Shown: positions 1-8,311 of the stretch, piece after piece
Layout of the letters: the number at the start of each line of letters is the position of its first letter
Numbering within the stretch: position 1 is the stretch's first letter
Source: JAIBJN01 sp963699495
GTDB taxonomy: Bacteria > Actinomycetota > Thermoleophilia > Gaiellales > Gaiellaceae
Assembly (NCBI GenBank): GCA_963699495.1
Contig: CAVOUB010000007.1
Location: 65,779 to 129,778 of the forward strand
Direction: 5' to 3'
Length of the DNA stretch: 64,000 nt
The notes under the pieces: generated by a model
What the model saw: the letters and a program-made list of their open reading frames with translations, nothing else
Databases searched by the model: none
Told to the model about the DNA's origin: nothing
Position numbers and translations under genes: made by a program

Positions 1-23
1 TGCGGGAGCCCGCAGGCGCTGCA

Positions 24-1925
24 TCACGCCGCGCTCCGGCCGGCCACGAGCAGAACGCGGGAGGGGCTCGCCCGGAGGATGTAGTCGACCGTGTCGCTGA
101 GCACGGGTCGACCGCGCCTGGTGGTTCGGCGCGGCGCGCCCACGACCACGAGCTCGGCATTCCGTCCCCGCGCCTCCTCGACGATCGCCGGGCCAACGCG
201 CCGGGCCCGCAAGAGCCGGGGAACGGCGCGCACGCCGTAGCTCTCCACCAGCGCCCGCGCCTCGTCGAGCAGCGCGTCCGCCTCGTCCTCCTCGTCTGGG
301 AGCTCGGCGTCGAGCGGCAGCTCGAGCGGAATCTCGAGCACGCGGACCACGGCGATCCTCGCTCCCCGCTCGTCCGCAAGCCGGGCCGCCGCGACCAGCG
401 CTTCCTCCGACTCGGCGCTTCGCGAGACCGGCACGACGATCGTGCGGTACTCGATCTCCAGCCCGGGACCGAGCACGATCTGCGGGGCGTGGACCGTGCG
501 CGCCATCGGCTCGTGGACGAATCGGCGCCGGTAGACGGCGTAGGCGACGAAGCCGAAGACGAGCCAGCCGATGCCGGCCCACCGCGTGACGGGCTCCTGC
601 ACGACGATCACCAGCCAGGCGATCAACGTCCCGATCCCGCCGAGGATGGCGAACAACGGCCAGTCAACGCCGCGCGCGCGGAGGTTCGGCCGCGCGCGGT
701 AGGCGATCTCCTCGTCCCGGAAGCGGTAGCGGATGGAGACGATGGACGCGTGCGCGACGGTGAACGACAGCGTCGCGCCGAACGAGTACATCGTCCCCAG
801 GAAGTCCGTCTGGCCGGGGAGGATGACGAGGAGCGGGATCGCCCCGGCGAAGACGACGAGGGCGAGCCAAGGGGTGCGGAATCGTGGATGCAGGCGGCGG
901 AAGACCGCAGGCAGCTGCCTGTAGCTCGCCATGGCGTAGGTGATTCTCGAGGCCCCGATGACGCCGGCGTTCGTGGCGATGAAGAGGATCGTCGCCGCGA
1001 GCACGCCCACGTAGATCTCGAGCGCGTCCAGCAGCCCGCCGGAGAGGCCGAGGTTCTTGACGACTCCCAGGACGGGGTCGTTCGTGAAGCCGCCCTCCTC
1101 GGGCGGCAGGCCGAGCTGGGTCACCCACTCGCCGTCGGCCTGCTGGTAGACGGGGAGCGCCGAGAGGGCGACGAACGGCAGCGTGAAGAAGATGGCGAAG
1201 ACCGCAGCCGCGATCAGCTTGTACGCATTGGGGACGTTGCGAGGCGGGTCGCGCACCTCCTCGGCCAGGTTGGAGACGGTCTCCACGCCCGTGTAGGCCA
1301 ACATCGCCACCGGGATGGCGATGGCGAAGTCCCGCCACGTCGGCGCGACCCCCCAGCGGATGTTGCTCTTGAGGATCTCCGGGCTGAAGACGAGCACGAA
1401 GCCGAGGACGACCAGGAGGGCCTGCGTGGCGAAGTCGATGACCGCCAGGACGATGTTGAGGCGCGCCGCTTCCTGGACGCCGACGATGTTGAGGGCGACG
1501 AGCACGACGACGACGATCGCGCCGCCGACGATGTCCCACGGGTTCTCCCGTAGCGGCTCCCAGAAGACGGAGAGATAGTGCGGCACGAAGAAGGCCGAGA
1601 TCGCCACCGTGACGACGTAGACGAGCATCTGCGACCACGCAGCCGCGAAGCTGACAAGCTCGTTGAAGCCGTGGCGGGCGAAGCTCGACGAGCCCCCGGC
1701 CTCGGGATAGCGGACGGTTCCCTCGGCGTACGTGGCCGCGGTGGCGGCGAAGATGATCCCCGCGACGACGAAGACGAGCGGCGTGAGGCCGAGCGCGAAC
1801 GCAGCGGTGACGCCGAGCGCGTAGTAGATGGAGGAGCCGACGTTGCCGTAGGCCGTGGCGAAGAGCGCGGGCGTGCCGAGCACTCGCTCGAGGCCGTGGG
1901 TGCGGCGGCGACGGCGCGGCGGCAC
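24..1925 (-). CDS. APC-family amino acid/amine permease with C-terminal UspA domain
   Basis: A 633-aa membrane transporter. Residues about 15–465 carry some twelve hydrophobic segments of the APC (amino acid-polyamine-organocation) superfamily, including a glycine-rich first helix (around TAYGNVGSSIYYALG). Residues about 490–630 form a soluble universal-stress-protein (UspA) domain that begins IVVPVSRSAESEEAL and ends with a VVVGAP-type nucleotide-binding loop. APC–Usp fusions are known in actinobacteria, where the Usp part may sense nucleotides; that role is inference. The ATG at 1925 puts a short Arg-rich cytoplasmic tail before the first helix. The substrate cannot be told from sequence. 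The gene stands alone and the next gene downstream lies outside the window. Confidence 0.9.
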   Translation of the reverse strand: MPPRRRRRTHGLERVLGTPALFATAYGNVGSSIYYALGVTAAFALGLTPLVFVVAGIIFAATAATYAEGTVRYPEAGGSSSFARHGFNELVSFAAAWSQMLVYVVTVAISAFFVPHYLSVFWEPLRENPWDIVGGAIVVVVLVALNIVGVQEAARLNIVLAVIDFATQALLVVLGFVLVFSPEILKSNIRWGVAPTWRDFAIAIPVAMLAYTGVETVSNLAEEVRDPPRNVPNAYKLIAAAVFAIFFTLPFVALSALPVYQQADGEWVTQLGLPPEEGGFTNDPVLGVVKNLGLSGGLLDALEIYVGVLAATILFIATNAGVIGASRITYAMASYRQLPAVFRRLHPRFRTPWLALVVFAGAIPLLVILPGQTDFLGTMYSFGATLSFTVAHASIVSIRYRFRDEEIAYRARPNLRARGVDWPLFAILGGIGTLIAWLVIVVQEPVTRWAGIGWLVFGFVAYAVYRRRFVHEPMARTVHAPQIVLGPGLEIEYRTIVVPVSRSAESEEALVAAARLADERGARIAVVRVLEIPLELPLDAELPDEEDEADALLDEARALVESYGVRAVPRLLRARRVGPAIVEEARGRNAELVVVGAPRRTTRRGRPVLSDTVDYILRASPSRVLLVAGRSAA

Positions 1926-1986
1926 GCCGGAAGGCTACTCAGACCCTAGGAGGGATGAGCCGCGCTGGGACCTCGGCGAGGCCGGA

Positions 1987-2211
1987 TCAGGCCTGCGAGT
2001 ACCCGGTCTGGGGAAACGCGGAGGTGTCGACCCCACCCGGATTGTTGGCCCGCAAGCGGGCCTCCCAGTCGGAGTCCTGCTCCTTACAGGTCGGGCACGC
2101 ACGCAGCACATAGGTGCTCGTCACCTCCAGGTGACCCCAGTACCCGCGTGAGAGGAGACCGTCCGCCTGCTGTCGGCCGCACAGGCCGCAGACAAGATAG
2201 AGACGCGCCAT
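1987..2211 (-). CDS. Small zinc-ribbon protein
   Basis: A 74-aa protein with two Cys pairs, CGLCGRQ near residue 9 and CPTCKEQ near residue 39, the pattern of a zinc ribbon. The rest is polar and there is no signal peptide or membrane segment. A good -10 (TATAAC, plus coordinates 2218–2223) ends only 6 nt before the ATG, so the mRNA is probably leaderless. Function is unknown. It lies just downstream of the small membrane proteins of the ammonium-transporter cluster but has its own promoter. Confidence 0.6.
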   Translation of the reverse strand: MARLYLVCGLCGRQQADGLLSRGYWGHLEVTSTYVLRACPTCKEQDSDWEARLRANNPGGVDTSAFPQTGYSQA

Positions 2212-2246
2212 CGACTCGTTATATCACCGGGTGCAGCGAAACGCTC

Positions 2247-2399
2247 CTACCAGGGTCCGATGAACTCGCCGCTCGGGTGGGCGTACAGGATGATGACGAC
2301 GATCACGATGCAGGCAAGCGAGATCAGGAGCAAGGCCGGCGTCAGCCAGCGGACGGGAGACTGCTCGGGTGGAAACTCGATCTGCTTCTCGCGGGCCAT
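2247..2399 (-). CDS. 50-aa single-span membrane protein
   Basis: A short ORF starting MAREKQIEFPP and ending EFIGPW, with one strongly hydrophobic helix (about residues 20–40, rich in Leu, Ile and Val). The ATG at 2399 has an excellent ribosome-binding site (AAGGAGG, 5 nt upstream), the main reason to believe it is translated. It starts 12 nt after the 93-aa membrane protein gene and is in line with amt, so it is probably the last gene of an amt operon. Function unknown; it could be a small subunit or regulator of a membrane complex. Confidence 0.6.
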   Translation of the reverse strand: MAREKQIEFPPEQSPVRWLTPALLLISLACIVIVVIILYAHPSGEFIGPW

Positions 2400-2411
2400 C
2401 GTGCCTCCTTT

Positions 2412-2693
2412 CTACGGGCCTGGGTCGGTCGAGGGCCCGGCCAGCGGGGGCTCGGCGAAACCGGGACCCGGCGCCGTGGGGGAAGCGGGAGGCAGGCCCG
2501 CCGCGCCGCGCAGAAGCGCGGCCTGCGCGCTCAGCTTCACGTTCTCCAGCCAGACCCAGTAGACGAGCGCAGCGATCATGAAGATGATCCCGAGGACGGT
2601 GAGCACGTACGTGCCGGTGGAGTTCTCCGGGCCGAACGTCCAGAACGTCGTGGTGACGTCGTCCCAGGTGTCGTAGGGGAAGCTGTCGATCAC
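2412..2693 (-). CDS. 93-aa membrane protein co-transcribed with amt
   Basis: The ATG overlaps the amt stop by 4 nt (ATGA), so translation is coupled to the ammonium transporter. There is one clear transmembrane helix at about residues 28–48 (YVLTVLGIIFMIAALVYWVW), an acidic and aromatic N-terminus, and a Pro/Gly-rich C-terminal tail. I recognise no family. Its position suggests a partner or accessory of Amt, which is inference from context only. Confidence 0.65.
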   Translation of the reverse strand: MIDSFPYDTWDDVTTTFWTFGPENSTGTYVLTVLGIIFMIAALVYWVWLENVKLSAQAALLRGAAGLPPASPTAPGPGFAEPPLAGPSTDPGP

Positions 2694-4189
2694 GACGAGC
2701 TCCTTTCCGCGGGAGCGCCCGCTCTATGCCCGTTCGTTCGTTCCGCGTACTCCTCGAGCAGGATCGGGCCCGCCTCGACCTCCTGGCCGTTCGGGAGGAC
2801 GAGGACCTCGGGCACGCGCTCGAACTCGGGGAAGAAGTCCTGCTGGAACTCCGCCATGTCGAGGCCTTCGAGCTCGACCTCCGGCGGGACGCGGAGCAGG
2901 TTTGTCTTCTTGAGGACCCAGCTGACGATGTAGCCGGGCAGGAAGGCGAGCGGGAAGAAGGCGAGTATGCCCATGAGCTGCCCGCCGAACGAGGTGGGGA
3001 TGTTGTTCACGCCGGTCGGGTAGCCGCCGGCGAAGATGCCGACGAGGAAGACGCCGTAGAAGCCGCAGAACCCGTGAACGGCCACCGCCCCTACCGCGTC
3101 GTCCACGCGCCACCCCTTCTCGATGTAACCGCCGACCCACACGGCCAGCATGCCTCCCGTCGCGGAGAGCAGGTAGGCGAGCGACGGGTGGTACACGTCG
3201 GCGCCGGCGGAGACCGAGATCACGCCGGCGAGACCGCCGGAGAGCGTCCAGAAGGGATCGCCCCTGCTGGCGATCCAGCCGCCGGTGAAGCCGCCCGCGA
3301 AGCCGAAGGTGATCACCATCGCGATCGTGCCCAGGGTCGTCGGCGAGAGGTAGATGTTGAGCCAACCCGGGAAGACGGTCGACTGGATGAAGAGACAGGC
3401 GGCGTAGAAACCGTAGAAGCCGGTGAAGATCAGCATCAGGCCCATGAGGGTCATGTGCGTGTTGTGAGGTCTGAAGGTTCTCGCCAGCCCTTCACGGTCG
3501 AACTTCCCTATGCGCGGCCCTAGGTTCAGGAGCACTCCGAGCGTGAATGCACCGGCGACGCCGTGGACGACGAGCGAGGCGATCGAGTCGTGGAAGCCGT
3601 AGTCGGTCGTGAGCCAGCCGCCCGCGCTCCAGCCCCAGGCCGCGTCCATGATCCAGACGCCCGAGCCGAGGACGACCGCGAGAATGAGGTAGGCGGACAG
3701 GCGGACGCGCTCGATGAGCGCGCCCGACATGATCGAGGCGGTCGTCCACGAGAAGAGCAGGAAGGCGAGGAAGAAGACGAGGCTCAGATGGCCGGTGAGA
3801 CTTGACTCGAGGTTGCCGCCCATACCGGCGCTCCACGGCGCTGTGAGGCCGCAGAACCCCGGAAACTCGGCCGGGCCCGCATGTCCCTCGGCCGGGCCGC
3901 CGTGCTCGAAGCAGCCGTAGATGTACCAACCGAAGTAGTAGAAGCTCGGTGTGACCACGGCGATGGTGAGGATGTTCTTCATCGCCGTCGACATGATGTT
4001 CTTGCGCCGCGCGACCCCCGCTTCGTACGCCATGAAGCCGACGTGGATCAGCCACATGATCACGACCGTGAAGAAGTAGAAGACTTCCAGCAGGACAAGG
4101 CTGTCGAGGTCCACCTTGGCGTTGACTTCTTCCAGGGTTGGAGCCTGCGCCAGAAGCGACGAGAGAACAGACGCCAGCGACGATGTCAT
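2690..4189 (-). CDS. amt: Ammonium transporter (Amt/MEP/Rh family)
   Basis: A 499-aa polytopic protein that moves ammonium across the cytoplasmic membrane. It shows the Amt hallmarks: the N-terminal VIMWLIHVGFMAYEAG helix, the DAAWGWSAGGWL region, the His-containing VVHGVAGAFTLG and VAVHGFCGFYGVF helices that carry the two pore histidines, and FAGGFTGG. The C-terminal tail (about 70 aa) is longer than in minimal Amt proteins and is acidic. No glnK/PII gene is adjacent, unlike the common amtB–glnK pair; instead two small membrane protein genes follow. Ammonium uptake fits a region rich in amine catabolism. Confidence 0.93.
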   Translation of the reverse strand: MTSSLASVLSSLLAQAPTLEEVNAKVDLDSLVLLEVFYFFTVVIMWLIHVGFMAYEAGVARRKNIMSTAMKNILTIAVVTPSFYYFGWYIYGCFEHGGPAEGHAGPAEFPGFCGLTAPWSAGMGGNLESSLTGHLSLVFFLAFLLFSWTTASIMSGALIERVRLSAYLILAVVLGSGVWIMDAAWGWSAGGWLTTDYGFHDSIASLVVHGVAGAFTLGVLLNLGPRIGKFDREGLARTFRPHNTHMTLMGLMLIFTGFYGFYAACLFIQSTVFPGWLNIYLSPTTLGTIAMVITFGFAGGFTGGWIASRGDPFWTLSGGLAGVISVSAGADVYHPSLAYLLSATGGMLAVWVGGYIEKGWRVDDAVGAVAVHGFCGFYGVFLVGIFAGGYPTGVNNIPTSFGGQLMGILAFFPLAFLPGYIVSWVLKKTNLLRVPPEVELEGLDMAEFQQDFFPEFERVPEVLVLPNGQEVEAGPILLEEYAERTNGHRAGAPAERSSS

Positions 4190-4302
4190 CAGGAAGTCCT
4201 CCTCGGGATGACGCCAGCTAAAGCACCGCTACACACCTGAGCCAGGCGAGCGTACGAAACCCGCCGGACGTGTCCCAGGTGCACTCAACCCACCTTTTCC
4301 AC

Positions 4303-4320
4303 GCTTCGAGTGTTCGAAGC
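4303..4320. repeat. Inverted repeat between amt and a small exported-protein gene
   Basis: A perfect 7-bp inverted repeat, GCTTCGA–gtgt–TCGAAGC, lies upstream of amt and just downstream of the 91-aa gene. It could be a regulator site for amt or the terminator of the upstream gene. There is no clear T-run, so I lean slightly to an operator. Confidence 0.4.
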
Positions 4321-4334
4321 TCACACAGGCCGCG

Positions 4335-4610
4335 CTAGCACGGCTCGGTCTGCGTCTCCCCTGTCCCTGCGTCCACGAGGACGGTCGCGCACTCCACTCT
4401 GACGCCGGCGGCGTTCTCCGTCGAGAGGGACACAGCCCAGTACAGTCGCGCGTCCAGTCCGCGCTGGACGCCGCGCACGAGCACCTTGTCGGGCTCGAAG
4501 TCGACTTGCTCCCTCGCGATCGCCTCTGCCTCTTCGAAGCTGATCTCGTCCTCATGCGACGCACAGGTCTTCAGCGCGACGAACGCGAGGAGGAACACCA
4601 CAAGCAGCAT
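4335..4610 (-). CDS. Small exported PepSY-like protein
   Basis: A 91-aa protein with a hydrophobic N-terminus (MLLVVFLLAFVALKTC) that looks like an uncleaved anchor or short signal. A PepSY-like stretch follows: ISFEEAEAIAREQV, then a WAVSLST strand and VDAGTGETQTEP. PepSY domains are small extracytoplasmic modules, some of which inhibit peptidases. No partner is nearby. It overlaps no other gene and reads in the direction of amt. Confidence 0.5.
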   Translation of the reverse strand: MLLVVFLLAFVALKTCASHEDEISFEEAEAIAREQVDFEPDKVLVRGVQRGLDARLYWAVSLSTENAAGVRVECATVLVDAGTGETQTEPC

Positions 4611-4644
4611 TGCCAGCCGCCCGAGCGGGCGGTCCCTGAACGGC

Positions 4645-4914
4645 CTAGGCTCGGGCTTGGGAGTGGCGTCGGTAGACAGCGTAGCCCCGAAGGATGAGAT
4701 AGCCGACGAAGTGGGTCAGGAAGACGAACGAGAGCCACCACCCCCACCACTTCCAATGCGCCGGGGGCTTGAACTCGCGCAACTCGATGACGGTCAGGTA
4801 GAGCGCGATCGCGAGCGTCAGGAGGAACATGGTCTGCGGGAAACCGGCCGGCGCGAAGACGACGAGGAGCATCTGGAGATCGTTCCCGACGGCGCGGCTC
4901 GGCGCAACTGTCAT
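4645..4914 (-). CDS. Small two-helix membrane protein
   Basis: An 89-aa protein starting MTVAPSRAVGND, with two hydrophobic helices (about residues 15–40 and 55–75) separated by a Trp-rich loop (HWKWWGWW). An upstream ATG at 4947 would overlap the ribosome-binding site and start of the divergent antiporter, so I prefer 4914. Function unknown. Confidence 0.5.
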   Translation of the reverse strand: MTVAPSRAVGNDLQMLLVVFAPAGFPQTMFLLTLAIALYLTVIELREFKPPAHWKWWGWWLSFVFLTHFVGYLILRGYAVYRRHSQARA

Positions 4915-4937
4915 CGGCACAGAGGAGAATCCCGCCG

Positions 4938-6146
4938 GTGTCCGCACGCGACGTCATCGAGACCCTCACGCTCCTCCTCGCGGCGGGCCTCGTCTCCGAG
5001 CTCGTGGCCGGCGTGCTCCGGGTTCCGCGCATGGTCGTGCTCGTCGCCGCCGGCGCCCTCCTCGGGCCCGACGTCGCGGGCCGAATCGACCTTCCGCTCG
5101 ACTCGGTCGCCGTTCAGATCCTGCTGACGCTCGGCGTCTCGATGATCCTCTTCTACGGCGGCCTGGGGCTCTCGTTCAAGGTTCTCCGGCCGGTCGCAGT
5201 CGGCCTCGGGCTGCTCGCCGTGCCGGGGGTCGTCATCACCGCGGTCGTCACCGGCTCGGTGGCGGCACTCGCCTTCGACCTCCCGTTCGAAGCGGGACTG
5301 CTCGTGGGGGCCGTGCTCGCCCCGACCGACCCGGCCATCCTCATCCCGCTCTTCGAACGCGTGCGCGTGCGGCCGAAGTTGGTGCAGACCGTGGTCGCGG
5401 AGTCGGCTCTGAACGATCCCACCGGGGCCGTCCTCGCGCTGGCGATCGCCACGTTCGTCCTCGGCGACGGCGGCAGGCTCACCGACCCCTTCGTGGACTT
5501 CCTGGTCGACATCGCGCTCTCGACGGTCCTCGGCATCGTCTTCGGCGTCGTGCTCGCGCTCGTCATTTCGAACCGGCGGGTCGGCGTCTGGCGAGAGTCG
5601 CCGGCCGTCGCGGTGCTGCTCATCATCACCGCGGGCTACTTCACGATCGACTTCGCCGGCGGGAGCGGTTACCTCGGAGCGTTCTTCGCGGGGCTGATCG
5701 TCGCGAACATGGACGAGCTCGGCCTCGGGATGCATACGAGCCACGAGCTCGAGATGCGCTCCTTCGTCGCGATCGTCGCCGACGTGATGGTCATGTTCGT
5801 CTTCATCACGCTCGGCGCCAACCTCCCGTTCGGGGACGTCGCCGACAACGCCGTGCCCGCCCTCGTGACGGTGGCCGGGCTCATCCTCCTCGCGCGGCCG
5901 TTGACCGTGGTCGCGTGCCTCGTCGCGGACCGGCGCGGGCGCTGGGAGCCGCCCGAGCTCGCGTTCGTGGCCTGGACGCGGGAGACGGGGGTCGTGCCGG
6001 CGGCGCTCGCCGGCGTCCTGATCGCCGAGGGCATTCCCTACTCGACCGAGATTCTCAGCTGCGTGGCAATGGCGATCATCGTCACGCTGCTCGTCCAGTC
6101 GACGACGAAGGCGTGGCTCGCCCGGCGGCTTGGCCTCGTCGAATAG
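4938..6146 (+). CDS. Cation:proton antiporter (CPA1/NhaP type)
   Basis: A 402-aa polytopic protein with the CPA1 signatures APTDPAIL (about residue 134) and ESALNDPTGAV (about residue 155), which contain the ion-binding Asp and the Asn-Asp pair of Na+/H+ antiporters. About twelve helices are visible. The GTG start at 4938 is supported by AGAGGAG about 9 nt upstream. There is no long cytosolic C-terminal domain, so it is a minimal antiporter. It is probably a Na+(K+)/H+ exchanger for pH or salt homeostasis; ion specificity cannot be told. It is convergent with the following oxidoreductase gene. Confidence 0.9.
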   Translation: MSARDVIETLTLLLAAGLVSELVAGVLRVPRMVVLVAAGALLGPDVAGRIDLPLDSVAVQILLTLGVSMILFYGGLGLSFKVLRPVAVGLGLLAVPGVVITAVVTGSVAALAFDLPFEAGLLVGAVLAPTDPAILIPLFERVRVRPKLVQTVVAESALNDPTGAVLALAIATFVLGDGGRLTDPFVDFLVDIALSTVLGIVFGVVLALVISNRRVGVWRESPAVAVLLIITAGYFTIDFAGGSGYLGAFFAGLIVANMDELGLGMHTSHELEMRSFVAIVADVMVMFVFITLGANLPFGDVADNAVPALVTVAGLILLARPLTVVACLVADRRGRWEPPELAFVAWTRETGVVPAALAGVLIAEGIPYSTEILSCVAMAIIVTLLVQSTTKAWLARRLGLVE

Positions 6147-6155
6147 GGCGCCGGC

Positions 6156-7475
6156 CTACGACCAGGGGTAGGGCGAGTGCGAGACCGGGTGCAGGTCGCC
6201 CGTCGCGAAGCGCTCGAAGCGGAACGGATACAGGAGGCCCGAGTGGTCGCCGAGGAGCACCTTCGCCACCTCGCGGCCGACTCCGATCATCTTGTAGCCG
6301 TGGTTCGAGTCGAGGATCGCGTACGTGTTCGGGCGCATGTAGTCGAAGACCGGGAAGTTGTCGGCGGTAAAGGCTCCGACGCCGCCCGATCGCGCGACCT
6401 TGTACAGCGGCCGGCAGCCTTCGAAGCGGCTCATCGCGTGGGAGAGCGCGGCGCACCACATGTCGGCGAAGCGGGGGTCGACGTCCGTCGTCGAGGGGTA
6501 AGGGTCGAGCTCGACGTCGCCGTCGACCACGAGCGGCGAGGCGCCGCCCTGGACGCCGTGGCGGTCCCGCTTGTAGTAGATGCCCCAGAGCTCGTCGGTG
6601 ACGAGCTCGCCGTCGTCGGCGTAGAGCGGCGCGTCCGTGTCCAGGTGGATGACGGGCGGGGCGCCGCCCTCGGCCGTGTCGAACATCTGCGGGTCGACGG
6701 TGATCTCCCCCTCCTGGAGGTTCCAGTACGTCCACATCGGCCGGTCGTGGATGACCTCGCCGGACGGCGTGCGCACGTCGATCGTCGCGGGGAGCTCGAG
6801 CATCGACCAGAAGCGCTTCGCCCACGGGCCCGGCGCGACGACGAGCTGCTCGCCGACCTGGATGCGTCCCCGGCTCGTCTCGACGGCGCGGACGGTGCCG
6901 TCGCCCTCGAGCTCGAGGGCCCGCACCTCGACGCCAGTCACGATCTCGACGCCCTCCTCCGCGCACTTGCCGGCGAGGCCCAGCACGGACTCGCGATTGA
7001 AGGCGAAGCCGCCCTGGTGCTCGTGCAGGAGCGCGGTCACGCCCTGCGCGCGCCAGTCCGGGAAGAGCTGCTTCATATAGGCGTCCACCTCGGACTCGCC
7101 CGTCACGAAGGTCGAGCGGTAGCCGATCTTCTCCTGCCGCTCGAACGTGGCCGCGAGGTCGGACTCCTGAGCGGCCGGGCCGAGAGCCATGTACCCGACC
7201 GGGTTGTAGGCGTACGCAGCCGGGTCTGACTCCCACACCTCGACGCAGGCCTGCATGAGCTCGCTCATCGCCGGCTGGAAGTAGTTGTTGCGGACGACGC
7301 CGCAGGCGATGCCGGAGGCGCCCGCGCCCGGGTCGGACTTCTCCAGGACGACGACGTCGGCTCCCGAGCCGGCGCCGCGCGTGCGCAGCTCCTTGGCGAG
7401 GTGGTAGGCGGTGGAGAGACCGTGGATCCCGGCTCCGACGATCACGAAGCGAGGCGAGGCGGGCAGGTCGGACAT
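6156..7475 (-). CDS. FAD-dependent amine oxidoreductase (DAO family, sarcosine/dimethylglycine dehydrogenase-like)
   Basis: A 439-aa protein with an N-terminal Rossmann motif (FVIVGAGIHGLSTAYHL) and the DAO-fold pattern GASGIACGVVRNNY followed by an FAD-proximal C-terminal GHKYMIG-like block (SNHGYKMIGVGRE). Family members oxidise secondary or tertiary amines such as sarcosine, dimethylglycine and N-methyl amino acids. The start is ATG 7475, preceded by AGGAGG at 8 nt; an ATG seven codons upstream lacks a site. It is divergent from iclR and a GcvT-like folate gene, the usual partner that takes up the released C1 unit. Substrate is inferred by family and context only. Confidence 0.85.
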   Translation of the reverse strand: MSDLPASPRFVIVGAGIHGLSTAYHLAKELRTRGAGSGADVVVLEKSDPGAGASGIACGVVRNNYFQPAMSELMQACVEVWESDPAAYAYNPVGYMALGPAAQESDLAATFERQEKIGYRSTFVTGESEVDAYMKQLFPDWRAQGVTALLHEHQGGFAFNRESVLGLAGKCAEEGVEIVTGVEVRALELEGDGTVRAVETSRGRIQVGEQLVVAPGPWAKRFWSMLELPATIDVRTPSGEVIHDRPMWTYWNLQEGEITVDPQMFDTAEGGAPPVIHLDTDAPLYADDGELVTDELWGIYYKRDRHGVQGGASPLVVDGDVELDPYPSTTDVDPRFADMWCAALSHAMSRFEGCRPLYKVARSGGVGAFTADNFPVFDYMRPNTYAILDSNHGYKMIGVGREVAKVLLGDHSGLLYPFRFERFATGDLHPVSHSPYPWS

Positions 7476-7528
7476 GGTTCGTTGCCTCCTGGGCAATAGC
7501 GTTTCAAAACTGACATACTGACGGTACC
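7476..7528. promoter_or_regulatory. Divergent control region of the FAD oxidoreductase and iclR
   Basis: This 53-bp space must hold both divergent promoters. It contains the octamer GGGCAATA (7490–7497), which is one arm of the perfect palindrome in front of the GS-like operon near 55.86 kb, and a repeated ACTGAC (ACTGACAT/ACTGAC). It is the natural place for autoregulation by the adjacent IclR protein; binding is inference. Confidence 0.4.
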
Positions 7529-8311
7529 ATGGCCCGGACTGGAAGGCCAGCGACGAGGCGCGTTGCCGCGGTCGAGCGGGCGGCCGCCGTGCTCGGCGCG
7601 CTCGCGGAGGGAGGCGAGCTCGGGACGAACGAGCTGGCGCGGCGCACCGGCCTCCACCCCAGCTCGGTCTCGCGCCTCCTCGCCACGCTCGTCGACGCGA
7701 GGCTCGTCGAGCACGTCGCGGAGACAGGGCGCTACCGGCTCGGGCTGCGTCTCATCGAGCTCGGGAACGCGGTGCTCGCCCGCCTCGACCTGCGCGAGGT
7801 CGCGCGCCCGCACCTGCGGGCGCTGATGGAGGCGACCGGCGAGACGGCGACGCTCTCGGCGCCCGGCGACCCCGACGCGATCACCGTCGACTTCGTGCAG
7901 AGCGCGTCCTCCGTGCAGAGCGTGGCGCGCGTCGGACGGCCGAGTGTCGCGCACGCAACCGCCACCGGCAAGGTCGCCCTCGCCTTCGGCGACGTCGAGC
8001 TCCCGCCCGGTCCACTGCACGCGTTCAGCGGGCGAACGATCGTCGACCGCGACGAGCTGGCCCGCGAGGTCCGGCGCGTCCGCGAGCAGGGCTGGGCGCA
8101 GGCGGCCGGCGAGCGCGAGGACGACCTCAACGCCGTCGCGGCACCGGTGCGGGGGAGCCGGGGCGAGCTCACGGCCGTCCTCGGGGTCCAGGGGCCCGCG
8201 TCCCGCTTCGGCGAAGAGCCCATGGCGCTCGCGCTCGAGCCGCTGCTCGCACGTGCAGCGGCAGTCTCCGACGCTTTAGGCTGGCACCCAACGGCGAAGG
8301 AGGGATCGTGA
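7529..8311 (+). CDS. IclR-family transcriptional regulator
   Basis: A 260-aa protein with an N-terminal winged helix (about residues 10–70: VERAAAVLGALAEGG, then the recognition helix HPSSVSRLLATL). The C-terminal IclR effector domain includes ATGKVALAF and an NAVAAPV strand. IclR proteins sense small acids or aromatic and amine catabolites and often act on divergent neighbours. The stop overlaps the start of the next gene (GTGA), so regulator and GcvT-like protein are co-expressed. It probably controls the FAD oxidoreductase and its own operon. Confidence 0.9.
   Translation: MARTGRPATRRVAAVERAAAVLGALAEGGELGTNELARRTGLHPSSVSRLLATLVDARLVEHVAETGRYRLGLRLIELGNAVLARLDLREVARPHLRALMEATGETATLSAPGDPDAITVDFVQSASSVQSVARVGRPSVAHATATGKVALAFGDVELPPGPLHAFSGRTIVDRDELAREVRRVREQGWAQAAGEREDDLNAVAAPVRGSRGELTAVLGVQGPASRFGEEPMALALEPLLARAAAVSDALGWHPTAKEGS

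Noticed and set aside
1..23. GGGAGCCCGC / hairpin-like bases at the left edge
   Set aside because: Too short and cut by the window edge to call a terminator.
489..1553. Long plus-strand open frame opposite the APC–Usp permease
   Set aside because: Composition is Arg/Asp/Glu-rich with no domain; it is the GC-rich antisense shadow of a clear transporter gene. The same applies to most other long antisense frames in the window.
4914..4947. Upstream ATG at 4947 for the small two-helix membrane protein
   Set aside because: It would overlap the start and ribosome-binding site of the divergent antiporter and adds a non-conserved-looking tail.
8200..8307. Glycine riboswitch before the GcvT-like gene
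   Set aside because: The gene overlaps iclR by 4 nt, leaving no leader for an aptamer, and no tandem aptamer pattern is seen.
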